Shown in pieces: positions 24,422-32,210 of a stretch of DNA of 64,000 nucleotides. The notes beneath the pieces were generated by a model. That model saw nothing but the letters and a program-made list of their open reading frames with translations. It was not told the DNA's origin and ran no database searches. The position numbers were made by a program, and so were the translations under genes. Within the stretch, counting starts at the first letter, position 1; the number at the start of each line of letters is the position of its first letter. The stretch lies in assembly GCA_900540945.1 (NCBI GenBank), contig UQHQ01000004.1, positions 51,490 to 115,489 of the forward strand, given 5' to 3'. Source of the stretch: an uncultured Collinsella sp. Its GTDB lineage: Bacteria; Actinomycetota; Coriobacteriia; Coriobacteriales; Coriobacteriaceae.

Positions 24422-25780
24422 ATGGCCTCATCCGCCCCGCGCGGTCTGCGCTCCGACCATGTCGTTACCGTCGGCATCGCCCTGTTCTCGATGCTCTTTG
24501 GCGCCGGCAACCTCATTATTCCGCCGCTGCTGGCGCTGCAGGCAGGTTCTGCCACGCCGGTCGCCATGCTCGGCTTTTTGATCGCCGCTATCGGTCTGCC
24601 CGTCATGGGATTTATCGCCGTCGCGCTCGCCGGCACGGCTCGCGAGCTTGCCGGCCGCGTGCACCCCAAGTTTGGTGAGTTCTTTGTCGCGGCGGTGTAT
24701 CTGGCCATCGGCCCGTGCCTGGCTATTCCGCGCACGAGCTCCACGGCCTTCGAAATGTTGGTGCCGCTGCTACCCGAGGGTGTTTCGCTCGGCACGGCTC
24801 GCCTGGTGTTTGCCGTTGGGTTCTTCGTCGTCGCCTTTGTGCTCACGCTGCGCCCGGGTGTCATCACGCGCGTGCTCGGCCGCATTACAGGCCCCGCGCT
24901 CATTGCGCTCATCGTGCTGGTCGTGGGTGCTGCTGTGATCTCGCCGCTTGGTCCCGCTGCCGCGCCTCAGGCTCCCTACGATGCAGGCGCTGCCGTGCAG
25001 GGCTTTCTGACTGGCTATCAGACCATGGACCTGCTCGCGTCGCTCGCCTTTGGCATCATCATCGCCGAGACCATCCACGAGCTGGGTGTTACCGATGACA
25101 AGCGCGTGGCCTTCGAGATTTCGCGTTCCGGTGTGATCGCCGGCGTGCTCATGGCCATCATCTACTGCGGCTTGGGCCTTGCTGGTATGCAGCTCGGCAC
25201 CGTGATGCCCGACGCTACCAACGGCGCCGCCATCCTCGCCCGTTCGGCCTCCATGCACTTTGGCCTTGCCGGCACGGTCGTCGTCTTTGCGATCTTTTTC
25301 CTTGCCTGCATGAACGTGTGCATCGGCCTCATCAGCTGCTGCTCGCGTTACTTCTGCGAGACGTATGTGGTCGAAGGGGGAGCGGAGGCCTCCGAGGAGG
25401 CCATGCGCCGTCCCTTTGCGATTCTCGCCTTTGTGTTCGCAGCGTTTTCGTGCGTGCTCTCCAACGTGGGCCTCGACGTGATCCTCATGTTCTCGGCGCC
25501 TATGCTCAATGCCCTGTATCCCGTTGCCATTGTGCTGGTACTGATGGGCCTGGTGCACGGCTTTTGCGACGCGCACCCGCAGGTGTGGGTCTGGGTCGGC
25601 GGCGTTGTCGCGGTACAGAGTGTAATCACTTCGGTCCGCGATGCGTTCTTTGCTGGCGCGTGGCTGCCGTTTGATGCGTTGCCGCTGGCAGATATCGGCG
25701 CTGCGTGGGCGCCGGTTGCTGTGGTCGCGTTTGTGATTGGTCTGGTTCATAGCCAGTTTGTCGCACATTCGAGGAGCTAG
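24422..25780 (+). CDS. brnQ: Branched-chain amino acid transport system II carrier protein
   Basis: A 452-residue polytopic membrane protein of the LIVCS family, importing Leu, Ile and Val with a cation. The conserved N-terminal FSMLFGAGNLIIPP follows a short cytosolic stretch, and GFLTGYQTMDLLASLAFGIIIAETI is a family hallmark. About twelve hydrophobic segments are visible. The start is ATG 24422 after CGAAAGG. It sits after the selenium cluster terminator and is probably an independent unit. Confidence 0.9.
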   Translation: MASSAPRGLRSDHVVTVGIALFSMLFGAGNLIIPPLLALQAGSATPVAMLGFLIAAIGLPVMGFIAVALAGTARELAGRVHPKFGEFFVAAVYLAIGPCLAIPRTSSTAFEMLVPLLPEGVSLGTARLVFAVGFFVVAFVLTLRPGVITRVLGRITGPALIALIVLVVGAAVISPLGPAAAPQAPYDAGAAVQGFLTGYQTMDLLASLAFGIIIAETIHELGVTDDKRVAFEISRSGVIAGVLMAIIYCGLGLAGMQLGTVMPDATNGAAILARSASMHFGLAGTVVVFAIFFLACMNVCIGLISCCSRYFCETYVVEGGAEASEEAMRRPFAILAFVFAAFSCVLSNVGLDVILMFSAPMLNALYPVAIVLVLMGLVHGFCDAHPQVWVWVGGVVAVQSVITSVRDAFFAGAWLPFDALPLADIGAAWAPVAVVAFVIGLVHSQFVAHSRS

Positions 25781-25791
25781 GGTTTCTGCGC

Positions 25792-25820
25792 TTGCACAGG
25801 CGGGGAGTCTCCCCTATAAT
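25792..25820 (+). promoter_or_regulatory. Promoter of the tRNA-Pro/tRNA-Gly unit
   Basis: TTGCAC (25792-25797), exactly 17 bases, then a perfect TATAAT (25815-25820), about 50 bases before tRNA-Pro. Confidence 0.8.
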
Positions 25821-25871
25821 TTCCTTCGCTTTGGGACACGCAAGGTCTAGACCTTAGCTGCTCAACACCTT

Positions 25872-25948
25872 CGGGACGTGGCGCAGTTTGGTAGCGCGCC
25901 TGCTTTGGGAGCAGGATGTCGCAGGTTCAAATCCTGTCGTCCCGACCA
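25872..25948 (+). tRNA. tRNA-Pro (anticodon TGG)
   Basis: Acceptor CGGGACG pairs with CGTCCCG and an encoded ACCA end. Anticodon loop in CTGC-TTTGGGA-GCAG gives TGG. T-loop GGTTCAAATCC is canonical. 77 nt. Confidence 0.97.
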
Positions 25949-25954
25949 TATCTT

Positions 25955-26028
25955 GCGGGCGTAGTTCAATGGTAGAACCCCAGCCTTCCAAGCTGATGAC
26001 GCGGGTTCGATTCCCGTCGCCCGCTCCA
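25955..26028 (+). tRNA. tRNA-Gly (anticodon TCC)
   Basis: Acceptor GCGGGCG pairs with CGCCCGC followed by TCCA. Anticodon loop in CAGC-CTTCCAA-GCTG gives TCC. Six bases after tRNA-Pro and certainly co-transcribed. 74 nt. Confidence 0.97.
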
Positions 26029-26107
26029 CAAGATAGATGAATGGCTCTGATTCCTTTTGGGACCAGAGTCATTTTCATATACATGTCGGGGACCCCACAT
26101 CCCCTCC

Positions 26108-26178
26108 TAAGTTGCGGTGAAATACGGACTGTTTTTCGGCTTTTATGGCCCATGTAGTCCGTATTTCACCGCAACTAA
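26108..26178. repeat. Family-C palindromic repeat, copy 2
   Basis: TAAGTTGCGGTGAAATA continues as CGGACT, matched by AGTCCG-TATTTCACCGCAACT around an unrelated loop. It follows the tRNA pair and precedes a gene-free stretch. Confidence 0.9.
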
Positions 26179-26275
26179 TTGTAAGGGTGGATTTTGATGC
26201 CGTTGGGAGGGTCGTAGCGACCGTCTACCGAGAGTGGAAATATTTTTTGAAGCTCTGACCTGCGACGTCAAGCTT

Positions 26276-26304
26276 TTGGTCAGCTTTTGGCAAGGTATTT
26301 AAAT
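26276..26304 (+). promoter_or_regulatory. Candidate promoter of the AbiEi-like gene
   Basis: TTGGTC, 17 bases, TTAAAT. CTGACC (about 26255-26260) and GGTCAG (26278-26283) form a dyad over the -35. Nothing else is seen in 26179-26340. Confidence 0.35.
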
Positions 26305-26361
26305 GCCGTTCTGCGATAGCGTAAAGGCGTTCACTCGTTCTTGATTGTTATGGTGCGGGTC

Positions 26362-27360
26362 ATGTCCAATAAAGCTAAACATTTTCCGAAGTCATATGCC
26401 AAGATGCTGTTTTCCGCTCTCGGGATTCATCATGACGAGCAGCTATTGATAACGACTGATCCTTGGGATGAGCGGCGCGCGCGTGAGCTTATGCAGGAAG
26501 AGCTTTTAATTCGACTCTATAACCATGTGTACGCCGATCCTGTTTATTGGAGCCACCTGGACGTGGAAGCCCGCATTTTCCAGCTTGCATCTGCTATTGC
26601 GGCCGTCGAACCGGATGCCATTTTCTGCGGTTCAACGGCGGCATTGCTGTACGGTATCGGCTCTGCTTACTCGCTGCTTAATGCCGTTCAGATGTTGTTG
26701 CCGAGATCTACCAGGCGCGATACATATGAGTTCGTTGAGTATCGTCGATGGCGCCCAGGTGAGTTATGGCGGCTCGGCCCGTTTACGCTGACGGACCCCT
26801 ATCGGACGGTGGTCGATATTGCCCGCGCGAGTGCATTTCGGTATGCGCTTGGCTACGCCGATGGATTGGCTCGTGAGTATGATGTCGACCGCGAGGAGCT
26901 GCGTGCGTATGCACAGGCCAATTGTCGCGGTTTGCATGGCATCGCCCGTGCGTTTGGCGTGTTCGAGCATATGGACGGGAGGTCGGATAACGGGGGAGAG
27001 TCCGAGGCGCGAGCGGCAATGATCCTTGCTGGAGTCGTTGCGCCTGAGCTTCAGGTTGAGATTGCTCGACCAGGAAATGCCGGCTATTATCTGGCAGATT
27101 ATGGTTGGCGGATGCCAGATGGGTCATGGATGTTGGCAGAGCTTCATGGTTTGGGTAAGTTTGAGGACGAAACTCAAAAAGATTTGGAACATGCTGCGGC
27201 AAAAACCTATCGAGCCGCCTTATTGCGCGATGCGAACTTACGTGCCATGGGTCATAACGTCATTCATTTCAAGCTATCGGACACATATGATGTCGAAGAG
27301 TTTGGCGCTATGATGCGCGGCTACGGTATCCCAATTACAAAGCCTTTTGCGGATTCCTGA
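26362..27360 (+). CDS. AbiEi-like / DUF559-like protein of unknown function
   Basis: About 332 residues with two parts. Residues 1-200 resemble the AbiEi antitoxin-like region found in many actinobacterial orphans (ELLIRLYNHVYADP, AIFCGSTAALLYGI, RTVVDIARASAFRYAL). The C-terminal 120 residues look like a PD-(D/E)XK nuclease-type fold: SEARAAMILAG, then LADYGWRMPDG and AELHGLGKF, giving an E...D...E-x(4)-K arrangement. No AbiEii toxin is adjacent. GC content is lower and codon use looser than its neighbours, suggesting acquisition. ATG 26362 (with GGTG upstream) or 26350 may be the start. Confidence 0.55.
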   Translation: MSNKAKHFPKSYAKMLFSALGIHHDEQLLITTDPWDERRARELMQEELLIRLYNHVYADPVYWSHLDVEARIFQLASAIAAVEPDAIFCGSTAALLYGIGSAYSLLNAVQMLLPRSTRRDTYEFVEYRRWRPGELWRLGPFTLTDPYRTVVDIARASAFRYALGYADGLAREYDVDREELRAYAQANCRGLHGIARAFGVFEHMDGRSDNGGESEARAAMILAGVVAPELQVEIARPGNAGYYLADYGWRMPDGSWMLAELHGLGKFEDETQKDLEHAAAKTYRAALLRDANLRAMGHNVIHFKLSDTYDVEEFGAMMRGYGIPITKPFADS

Positions 27361-27392
27361 TAGCAGAGACAACCGACTCCGCCGCCCAACAA

Positions 27393-27463
27393 TAAGTTGC
27401 GGTGAAATACGGACTGTTGAGGCCTTTAAAGGCATGAAACAGTCCGTATTTCACCGCAACTTA
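27393..27463. repeat. Family-C palindromic repeat, copy 3
   Basis: TAAGTTGCGGTGAAATA with inner arm CGGACTGTT, matched by AACAGTCCG and the constant right arm; loop GAGGCCTTTAAAGGCATG. It lies between the convergent 3' ends of the AbiEi-like gene and the PIN-domain gene. Confidence 0.93.
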
Positions 27464-27476
27464 GGAGGGGATGGGG

Positions 27477-27953
27477 TTAGCTGCGGGGTTGGTGGCGGAG
27501 CTTGTCGATGGTGGAGTCGGTGCTTCGGCTGCGGGCTTCGGCGGCGCGGTCGCGGGCGTCGGCAGCGGTTTGACGCTTGCGGCGGTAATCGATCATGCCT
27601 TGGATGATGGGCTTGCCAAAGCTCACGACATCATCGTTGTAGATGGCGGTTCGGGCTGCGAGGAGGCAGTCGGTAAAGTCCATATGCGTTTTGCCGAACA
27701 GTTTGATGGCAAGGGCGACAACGGTGGGCTCGTCGACCATGACGTCATCGAGCAGCCTTTTCATGGCCGCAGCAATCTCAACGCGGGGAACCTTATAGAC
27801 GTCTCGCAGTGTGACCACGACGCGCGTGATGATTTCGGGGTAGACGCGAGCGGTGCGCGTGGCGATGACCTTGGCGGCGCGCGGTGAAAGAACTTCGTCG
27901 TCGTCAAGCAGGTAGCGCAGGATGACGGTCTCGTCGATGATGGTGCTACTCAT
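27477..27953 (-). CDS. PIN-domain toxin (VapC-like)
   Basis: A 158-residue protein whose first 125 residues have the PIN nuclease pattern: an early acidic block IIDETVILRYLLDDDE, a central segment and MDFTDCLLAARTAIYNDDVVSFGK with the second acidic cluster. The last 30 residues are a charged Arg/Asp-rich tail. PIN toxins cleave RNA, often initiator tRNA or rRNA. Its start overlaps the end of the antitoxin gene (ATGAGTAG on the minus strand), a classic toxin-antitoxin layout. The target is unknown. Confidence 0.78.
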   Translation of the reverse strand: MSSTIIDETVILRYLLDDDEVLSPRAAKVIATRTARVYPEIITRVVVTLRDVYKVPRVEIAAAMKRLLDDVMVDEPTVVALAIKLFGKTHMDFTDCLLAARTAIYNDDVVSFGKPIIQGMIDYRRKRQTAADARDRAAEARSRSTDSTIDKLRHQPRS

Positions 27954-28269
27954 GGATATCTACTTCCTCGGGGCCCAAAATCGAATCGTCACTTTCTGTG
28001 GCAAGATATTCAATCCAGGCATTGCGCTCCTCGGCGCGGCGATTGGGGTCACCATATGCTTTGAGCGATTCATAGGCGGCGGTGCCGTCCTTTGAGCGCA
28101 CGGCGACCGGCTGAAAGGGGAGTTTGCGCATCAAAATGCTTTGCGCGACAAATAAACGGACAGCCTCGGCGAGCGATGTGCCCATGGCGTCGTAAAGACG
28201 CTCGGCATGCTGCTTGTCTTCCTCGCGAATGCGCACCTGCAGGATGGCTCTTTTTTGAGTCGATGACAT
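27946..28269 (-). CDS. RelB/DinJ-type antitoxin
   Basis: A 107-residue protein. MSSTQKRAILQVRIREEDKQHAERLYDAMGTSLAEAVRLFVAQSI is a ribbon-helix-helix N terminus typical of RelB/DinJ (beta strand QVRI, then two helices). The acidic C terminus (ATESDDSILGPEEVDIHE) would wrap the toxin. The start ATG 28269 has AAGGGGG upstream on the minus strand; a 22-residue extension is possible but unlikely. RelB/DinJ proteins more often pair with RelE/YafQ; pairing with a PIN toxin is a less usual combination. Confidence 0.8.
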   Translation of the reverse strand: MSSTQKRAILQVRIREEDKQHAERLYDAMGTSLAEAVRLFVAQSILMRKLPFQPVAVRSKDGTAAYESLKAYGDPNRRAEERNAWIEYLATESDDSILGPEEVDIHE

Positions 28270-28324
28270 CACTGGCCCCCTTAATGAGCGTGCAATATAG
28301 TCGGTCAAATGCGGCATGTGCCGA

Positions 28325-28366
28325 TACTTGAGCATCTTATAACGATTACTTTATTTCGCTCAAGTA
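28325..28366 (-). promoter_or_regulatory. Toxin-antitoxin promoter flanked by a perfect dyad
   Basis: Minus-strand -35 TTGAGC (28358-28363), 16 bases, -10 TATAAG (28336-28341). TACTTGAGC (28325-28333) and GCTCAAGTA (28358-28366) are perfect inverted copies, one over the -35 and one just past the -10. The arrangement fits repression by the RelB-type antitoxin. Confidence 0.65.
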
Positions 28367-28489
28367 AATAACCATTAACACGAATACAAGCGTAGTACAT
28401 CCAAAATGAGAGCGCGTAAAAATCTCAGAGGTGTACGCATGTAATACACTCACCTTTATAGCTTCTAGAGAATAATTCCAACCTGCCAA

Positions 28490-28544
28490 AACCCCTGCAA
28501 TACACCCGTATTGCAGGGGTTATGCTCAAGTTTGCCCCCTGCAA
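28490..28544 (+). promoter_or_regulatory. Mutually exclusive hairpins upstream of the formate hydrogenlyase locus
   Basis: AACCCCTGCAATAC (28490-28503) pairs perfectly with GTATTGCAGGGGTT (28508-28521). The core TTGCAGGGG (28511-28519) can instead pair with CCCCTGCAA at 28536-28544. One strand thus has two competing partners. It could be an attenuator-like switch or three tandem half-sites of an operator. The rest of 28367-28696 shows no other gene. Confidence 0.6.
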
Positions 28545-28696
28545 CTGCGTATATTTTACCTGTATATCGTTGGAGGAACTCTATCGAAGTGCCTGTTTCG
28601 CCGCATGCGCTCGATACGCCGATGCCAGGCCACGGGCGGCTTGGGGCAACGTCGACAGGGTCTCTCCGGCATGGGATTCAGGAGGGAGTGAACAAC

Positions 28697-29215
28697 ATGG
28701 GCAATAAACGAGTCGTGGCTGATTCCTCGCGCTGCATTGGGTGCCAAACCTGTATGGCGGCGTGCATCGAGGCACACGATATTCCCGGCAACATCGCCGC
28801 ACCTCGCTTGCGCGTAACGCGCACCTACGAGATCTCCGCACCGGTGGCTTGCCATCACTGCGAGGACGCCCCGTGCGCCAAGGCCTGCCCCACGGGCGCC
28901 TTGTTCTTTGATCCAAAGAACCATCGCATCGGCGTCAACGAGGACAACTGCATCGGCTGCAAGAGCTGCGTCATGGCATGCCCCTTTGGCGCCGTGAGCG
29001 TGGCGACCACGCAGGTCCCCGTCTTGATGGGCGACGTGCGCGTGGGTTCGCAGACTAAGAGCTTCGTGCTCAAGTGCGACCTGTGCGTGGACCGTCCCGG
29101 CGGTCCGGCGTGTGCCGAGGTGTGCCCGACCAAGGGCCTCACCCTGGTAGACGAGGAACGCCTGGCGGAGCTGACTGCCGAGCGTGCCCGCGCCACCATC
29201 GAAAACGAGGCGTAA
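28697..29215 (+). CDS. HydN-like electron-transfer ferredoxin, four [4Fe-4S]
   Basis: A 172-residue ferredoxin subunit that would carry electrons from formate dehydrogenase. The cysteine groups are CIGCQTCMAAC, CHHCEDAPCAKACP, CIGCKSCVMACPFG and CDLC...CAEVCP, enough for four [4Fe-4S] clusters, as in HydN, HycB and FdnB-like subunits. It is 76 bases upstream of fdhF. ATG 28697 is preceded by AGGAGGGAG, so the long open frame upstream is not coding. Confidence 0.9.
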   Translation: MGNKRVVADSSRCIGCQTCMAACIEAHDIPGNIAAPRLRVTRTYEISAPVACHHCEDAPCAKACPTGALFFDPKNHRIGVNEDNCIGCKSCVMACPFGAVSVATTQVPVLMGDVRVGSQTKSFVLKCDLCVDRPGGPACAEVCPTKGLTLVDEERLAELTAERARATIENEA

Positions 29216-29291
29216 GCGGGCGGCCAAACAGACCCAATGATTGTCAAATAAGTACCGAGCATTCGGTAGCAGAGAAAGGAAGGAGGGTGTC

Positions 29292-31514
29292 ATGGAGAAG
29301 CATAAAGTGATCTGCCCGTACTGCGGCGCCGGTTGCCAGTTTAACCTCCTGGTCCAAAACGGCCAGGTCGTGGGTACCGAACCGCTCAACGGCATCACCA
29401 ACCAGGGCGAGCTGTGCCTTAAGGGTATGAGCGGCTACGACTTCATCAACGACACCAAGATCTTGACTCCTCGCGTACTGCACCCGATGATCCGCCGCAC
29501 TAAGGGCGCGGATCTTGAGCGCGTAAGCTGGGACGAGGCACTGGATTTCACCGCATCTAAGATGCAGGCCATAATTGACGAATATGGTCCTAACGCTGTC
29601 ATGACCACCGGCTCTTCGCGAGGCGGCGGCAATGAGGCGAACTACGTCATGCAGAAGTTTACGCGTGCGTGCATCGGCACCCACAGCGTGGACAACTGCG
29701 CCCGTACTTGACACGGCCCTACTGTCCTCGGTCTGATGGACACGGTTGGTTCAGGTTGCATGTCATGCTCCATCCCCGGTATGGAGGATGCGGGCTGCAT
29801 TTTCCTCTTCGGCTATAACCCTGCCGATTCGCACCCCATCGTCGCAAGGCGTATCGTGCGAGCCAAAGAAAAGGGTTGCAAGATCATCGTTGCCGACCCG
29901 CGCCATATCGAAACCGCGCGTATCGCCGATCTCTACCTTCCGATCAAGAACGGTTGCAACGTCGCGTTCCTCAACGCCTTTGCCAACTGCTTGGTCAACG
30001 ATGGCCTCTACGACAAGGAATTCGTCGCCGAACATACGAACGGCTTTGACGAGTGGTGGGAGACCATCAAGAACTACACTCCCGAATCCGTACAGGACAT
30101 CACGGGTGTCGAGCCCGCGTTGATCCACCAAGCTGCCGAGATGTACGCCACGGCGAAGCCCTCTGCCATCATTGGCTGGGGTATGGGCGTATGCCAGCAG
30201 AAGCAGAACCTGAAGACGGTGCACACCATCGCCTCCATCGCCTGCGTTGCCGGCCAGATCGGCAAACCCAATTCCGGCCTCGCGCCCGTGCGTGGCCAGA
30301 ACAACGTCCAGGGCTCCTGCGATATGGGCATGCTGCCCAACCTGTACCCTGGCTACCAGAAGGTCACCGACCCGGCAGTGCGTGCCAAGTTTGCCAAGGC
30401 TTGGGGCGTGCCCGAGGAAAAGCTCCCGCTCGAGGAGGGCTACAAGCTCACCGACCTGGGCCACCTGGTCGACGAGGGCAAGGTGCACTGCTTCTACAAC
30501 TACGGCGAGGACCCGGTGCAGACCGAGCCCGATTCGGCCGGTATGCGCAAGACGCTCTCCGAGCTGGATCTGTTCATTTGCCAGGACATCTTTATGACGC
30601 AGACGACCATGCTCGCCGACGTCATCCTGCCCGCTACCTCTTGGGGCGAGCACGAGGGTGTCTTTACCGCATCCGACCGTAGCTTCCAGCACTTTGACGC
30701 GGCCGTTCCGCCCAAGGGCGAGTGCCGTCACGACTGGGAGATCTTCGCGGACCTGTCCACGCGCATGGGCTACCCCATGCACTACGACAACACCGAGCAG
30801 ATCTGGAACGAGTGCATTAGCCTGTGCCCCAACTTTGTGGGCGCAACCTACGAGAAGATGGCTCCCGAGGGCGGTTACGCCCAGTGGCCGGTCAAGAGCA
30901 CCGATGTGAACGACCACGGCACGGCCGACATGTTCGCTGGTGGCAAGTTCACCACCAAGGACGGCCGCGCCAACCTGATGGCGCACGACTGGGAGGCGCC
31001 CTCCGAGCTTCCCGACGATGAGTACCCGCTCATTCTGTGCACCGTCCGCGAGGTCGGCCACTACAGCTGCCGTTCGATGACCGGCAACTGCAAGACGCTG
31101 GCGCTGCTCGCCGACGAGCCCGGCTTTGTCCGCATGAATCCCGCGGATGCCCAGGCGCGCGGCATCAAGAACGGCGACATCGTCTCGATTCACAGCCGCC
31201 GCGGCCAGGTATACAGCCGCGCCGACGTGAGCGACCGTATCAACAAGGGCACGGTCTACATGACCTACCAGTGGTGGATCGGCAAGTGCAACGAGCTGAC
31301 CATTCACAAGGTCGACCCGGTCTCGCACACGCCCGAGGACAAGTTCTCCGCCTGCCAGGTCGACGCTATCGCCGACCAGGTCTGGGCCGAGGGCGAGGTC
31401 GAGCGTCAGTACACCGAGCTCAAGCAGGCTCTGGTGGACGCCGCCGCTCCCCAGGACGTTGAGCCCGGCGCCGCCAAGTTCGACGACGAGACGCACGTGA
31501 ACCAAATCGTGTAG
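29292..31514 (+). CDS. fdhF: Formate dehydrogenase H, selenocysteine- and Mo-bisMGD-dependent
   Basis: Oxidises formate to CO2 and feeds the Hyf hydrogenase. It has 740 residues counting selenocysteine at codon 140 (TGA 29709-29711), the same position as in E. coli FdhF. N-terminal CPYCGAGCQF...CLKGMSGYDF holds the [4Fe-4S]. The Sec context is NCART-U-HGPTV. Further on are YNPADSHPIVARRI, GWGMGVCQQKQNLKTVHTIASIACVAGQIGKPNSG, PVRGQNNVQGSCDMG and the C-terminal cofactor-binding domain VREVGHYSCRSMTGNCKTL. The start ATG 29292 has AAAGGAAGGAGG. No signal peptide, so cytosolic. Confidence 0.97.
29709..29752 (+). other. fdhF: Selenocysteine codon and SECIS element of fdhF
   Basis: TGA (29709-29711) is followed by CACGGCCC, then a hairpin TGTCC/GGACA (29723-29727 with 29738-29742). 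The apical loop contains GGTCT beginning 18 nt after the TGA, the same spacing and loop motif I recall for the E. coli fdhF SECIS that binds SelB. Confidence 0.9.
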
Positions 31515-31538
31515 TCCCGTTCTCGTTGGCTTTTTGGA

Positions 31539-31577
31539 CCGGGCGTCCCGTACGTTCGGGAGCCCGGCCCGTTATTT
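31539..31577 (+). terminator. Hairpin between fdhF and hyfA, probable partial terminator
   Basis: CCGGGC-g-TCCCG pairs with CGGGA-GCCCGG around TACGTT, followed by CCGTTATTTT. It would let fdhF and the hyf genes be made at different levels. Confidence 0.6.
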
Positions 31578-31592
31578 TGAAAGGAAGTGGGG

Positions 31593-32210
31593 ATGAACCG
31601 CTTCATCGATATCAACCCGGAGAGGTGTATCGGCTGCGGAACATGCCAGTCCGCCTGTGCCGACGCCCACCGGATGCAGGGTCTTCAGGATACGCCGCGC
31701 CTGGCGCTCGTGAAGACCGGCGGTATTTCGGCCGCCCTTGCCTGCCACCATTGCGAGGGTGCCCCCTGCGCCGAGGTTTGCCCGGTGAATGCCATCGAGC
31801 ACGATGGCGATCGCATCCACGTCAAGGAGCAGGAGTGCATCGGGTGCAGGCTGTGCGCCATCGCGTGCCCCTTCGGAGCCATCCATCCCGATGGCACGTC
31901 TATCGCCGGTGTCGCAGGCATGTGCGACCCGACACCTTCGTATCCTAAGTCCCTGAGCAGCCTGCTTACGTGGGCTCCCGGCCAGTACACCTGTGCTGTC
32001 AAGTGCGACCTGTGCGCCTTCGATCCGGAAGGCCCGCATTGTGTGGCGGCGTGCCCCACCAAGGCACTGACCGTCATGGGCGGCGCGGCCGATCGCGAGC
32101 TCGACGAGGCCAAGCGCCTGCGCTCGATCGAAAACGGTCCGTCCGTCGACGTTACCGCTGTGGCCCAGGGTCTGTCCGAGAAAGCAGAAGGGAGCGTAAA
32201 CAATGGATAG
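31593..32210 (+). CDS. hyfA: Hydrogenase-4 component A, ferredoxin-type subunit
   Basis: A 205-residue [4Fe-4S] protein matching E. coli HyfA in length and order. Cysteine groups are CIGCGTCQSAC, CHHCEGAPCAEVCP, CIGCRLCAIACPFG and CDLCAFDPEGPHCVAACP. The linker LSSLLTWAPGQ...AVKCDLC resembles HyfA rather than the shorter HycB. It links FdhF to the hydrogenase. ATG 31593 follows AAAGGAAG. The end overlaps hyfB by 8 bases. Confidence 0.92.
   Translation: MNRFIDINPERCIGCGTCQSACADAHRMQGLQDTPRLALVKTGGISAALACHHCEGAPCAEVCPVNAIEHDGDRIHVKEQECIGCRLCAIACPFGAIHPDGTSIAGVAGMCDPTPSYPKSLSSLLTWAPGQYTCAVKCDLCAFDPEGPHCVAACPTKALTVMGGAADRELDEAKRLRSIENGPSVDVTAVAQGLSEKAEGSVNNG

Noticed and set aside
29241..31514. 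fdhF as two adjacent genes or a pseudogene split by TGA
   Set aside because: The TGA sits exactly at the Sec position, a SECIS follows, and selA, selB, selC and selD are present.
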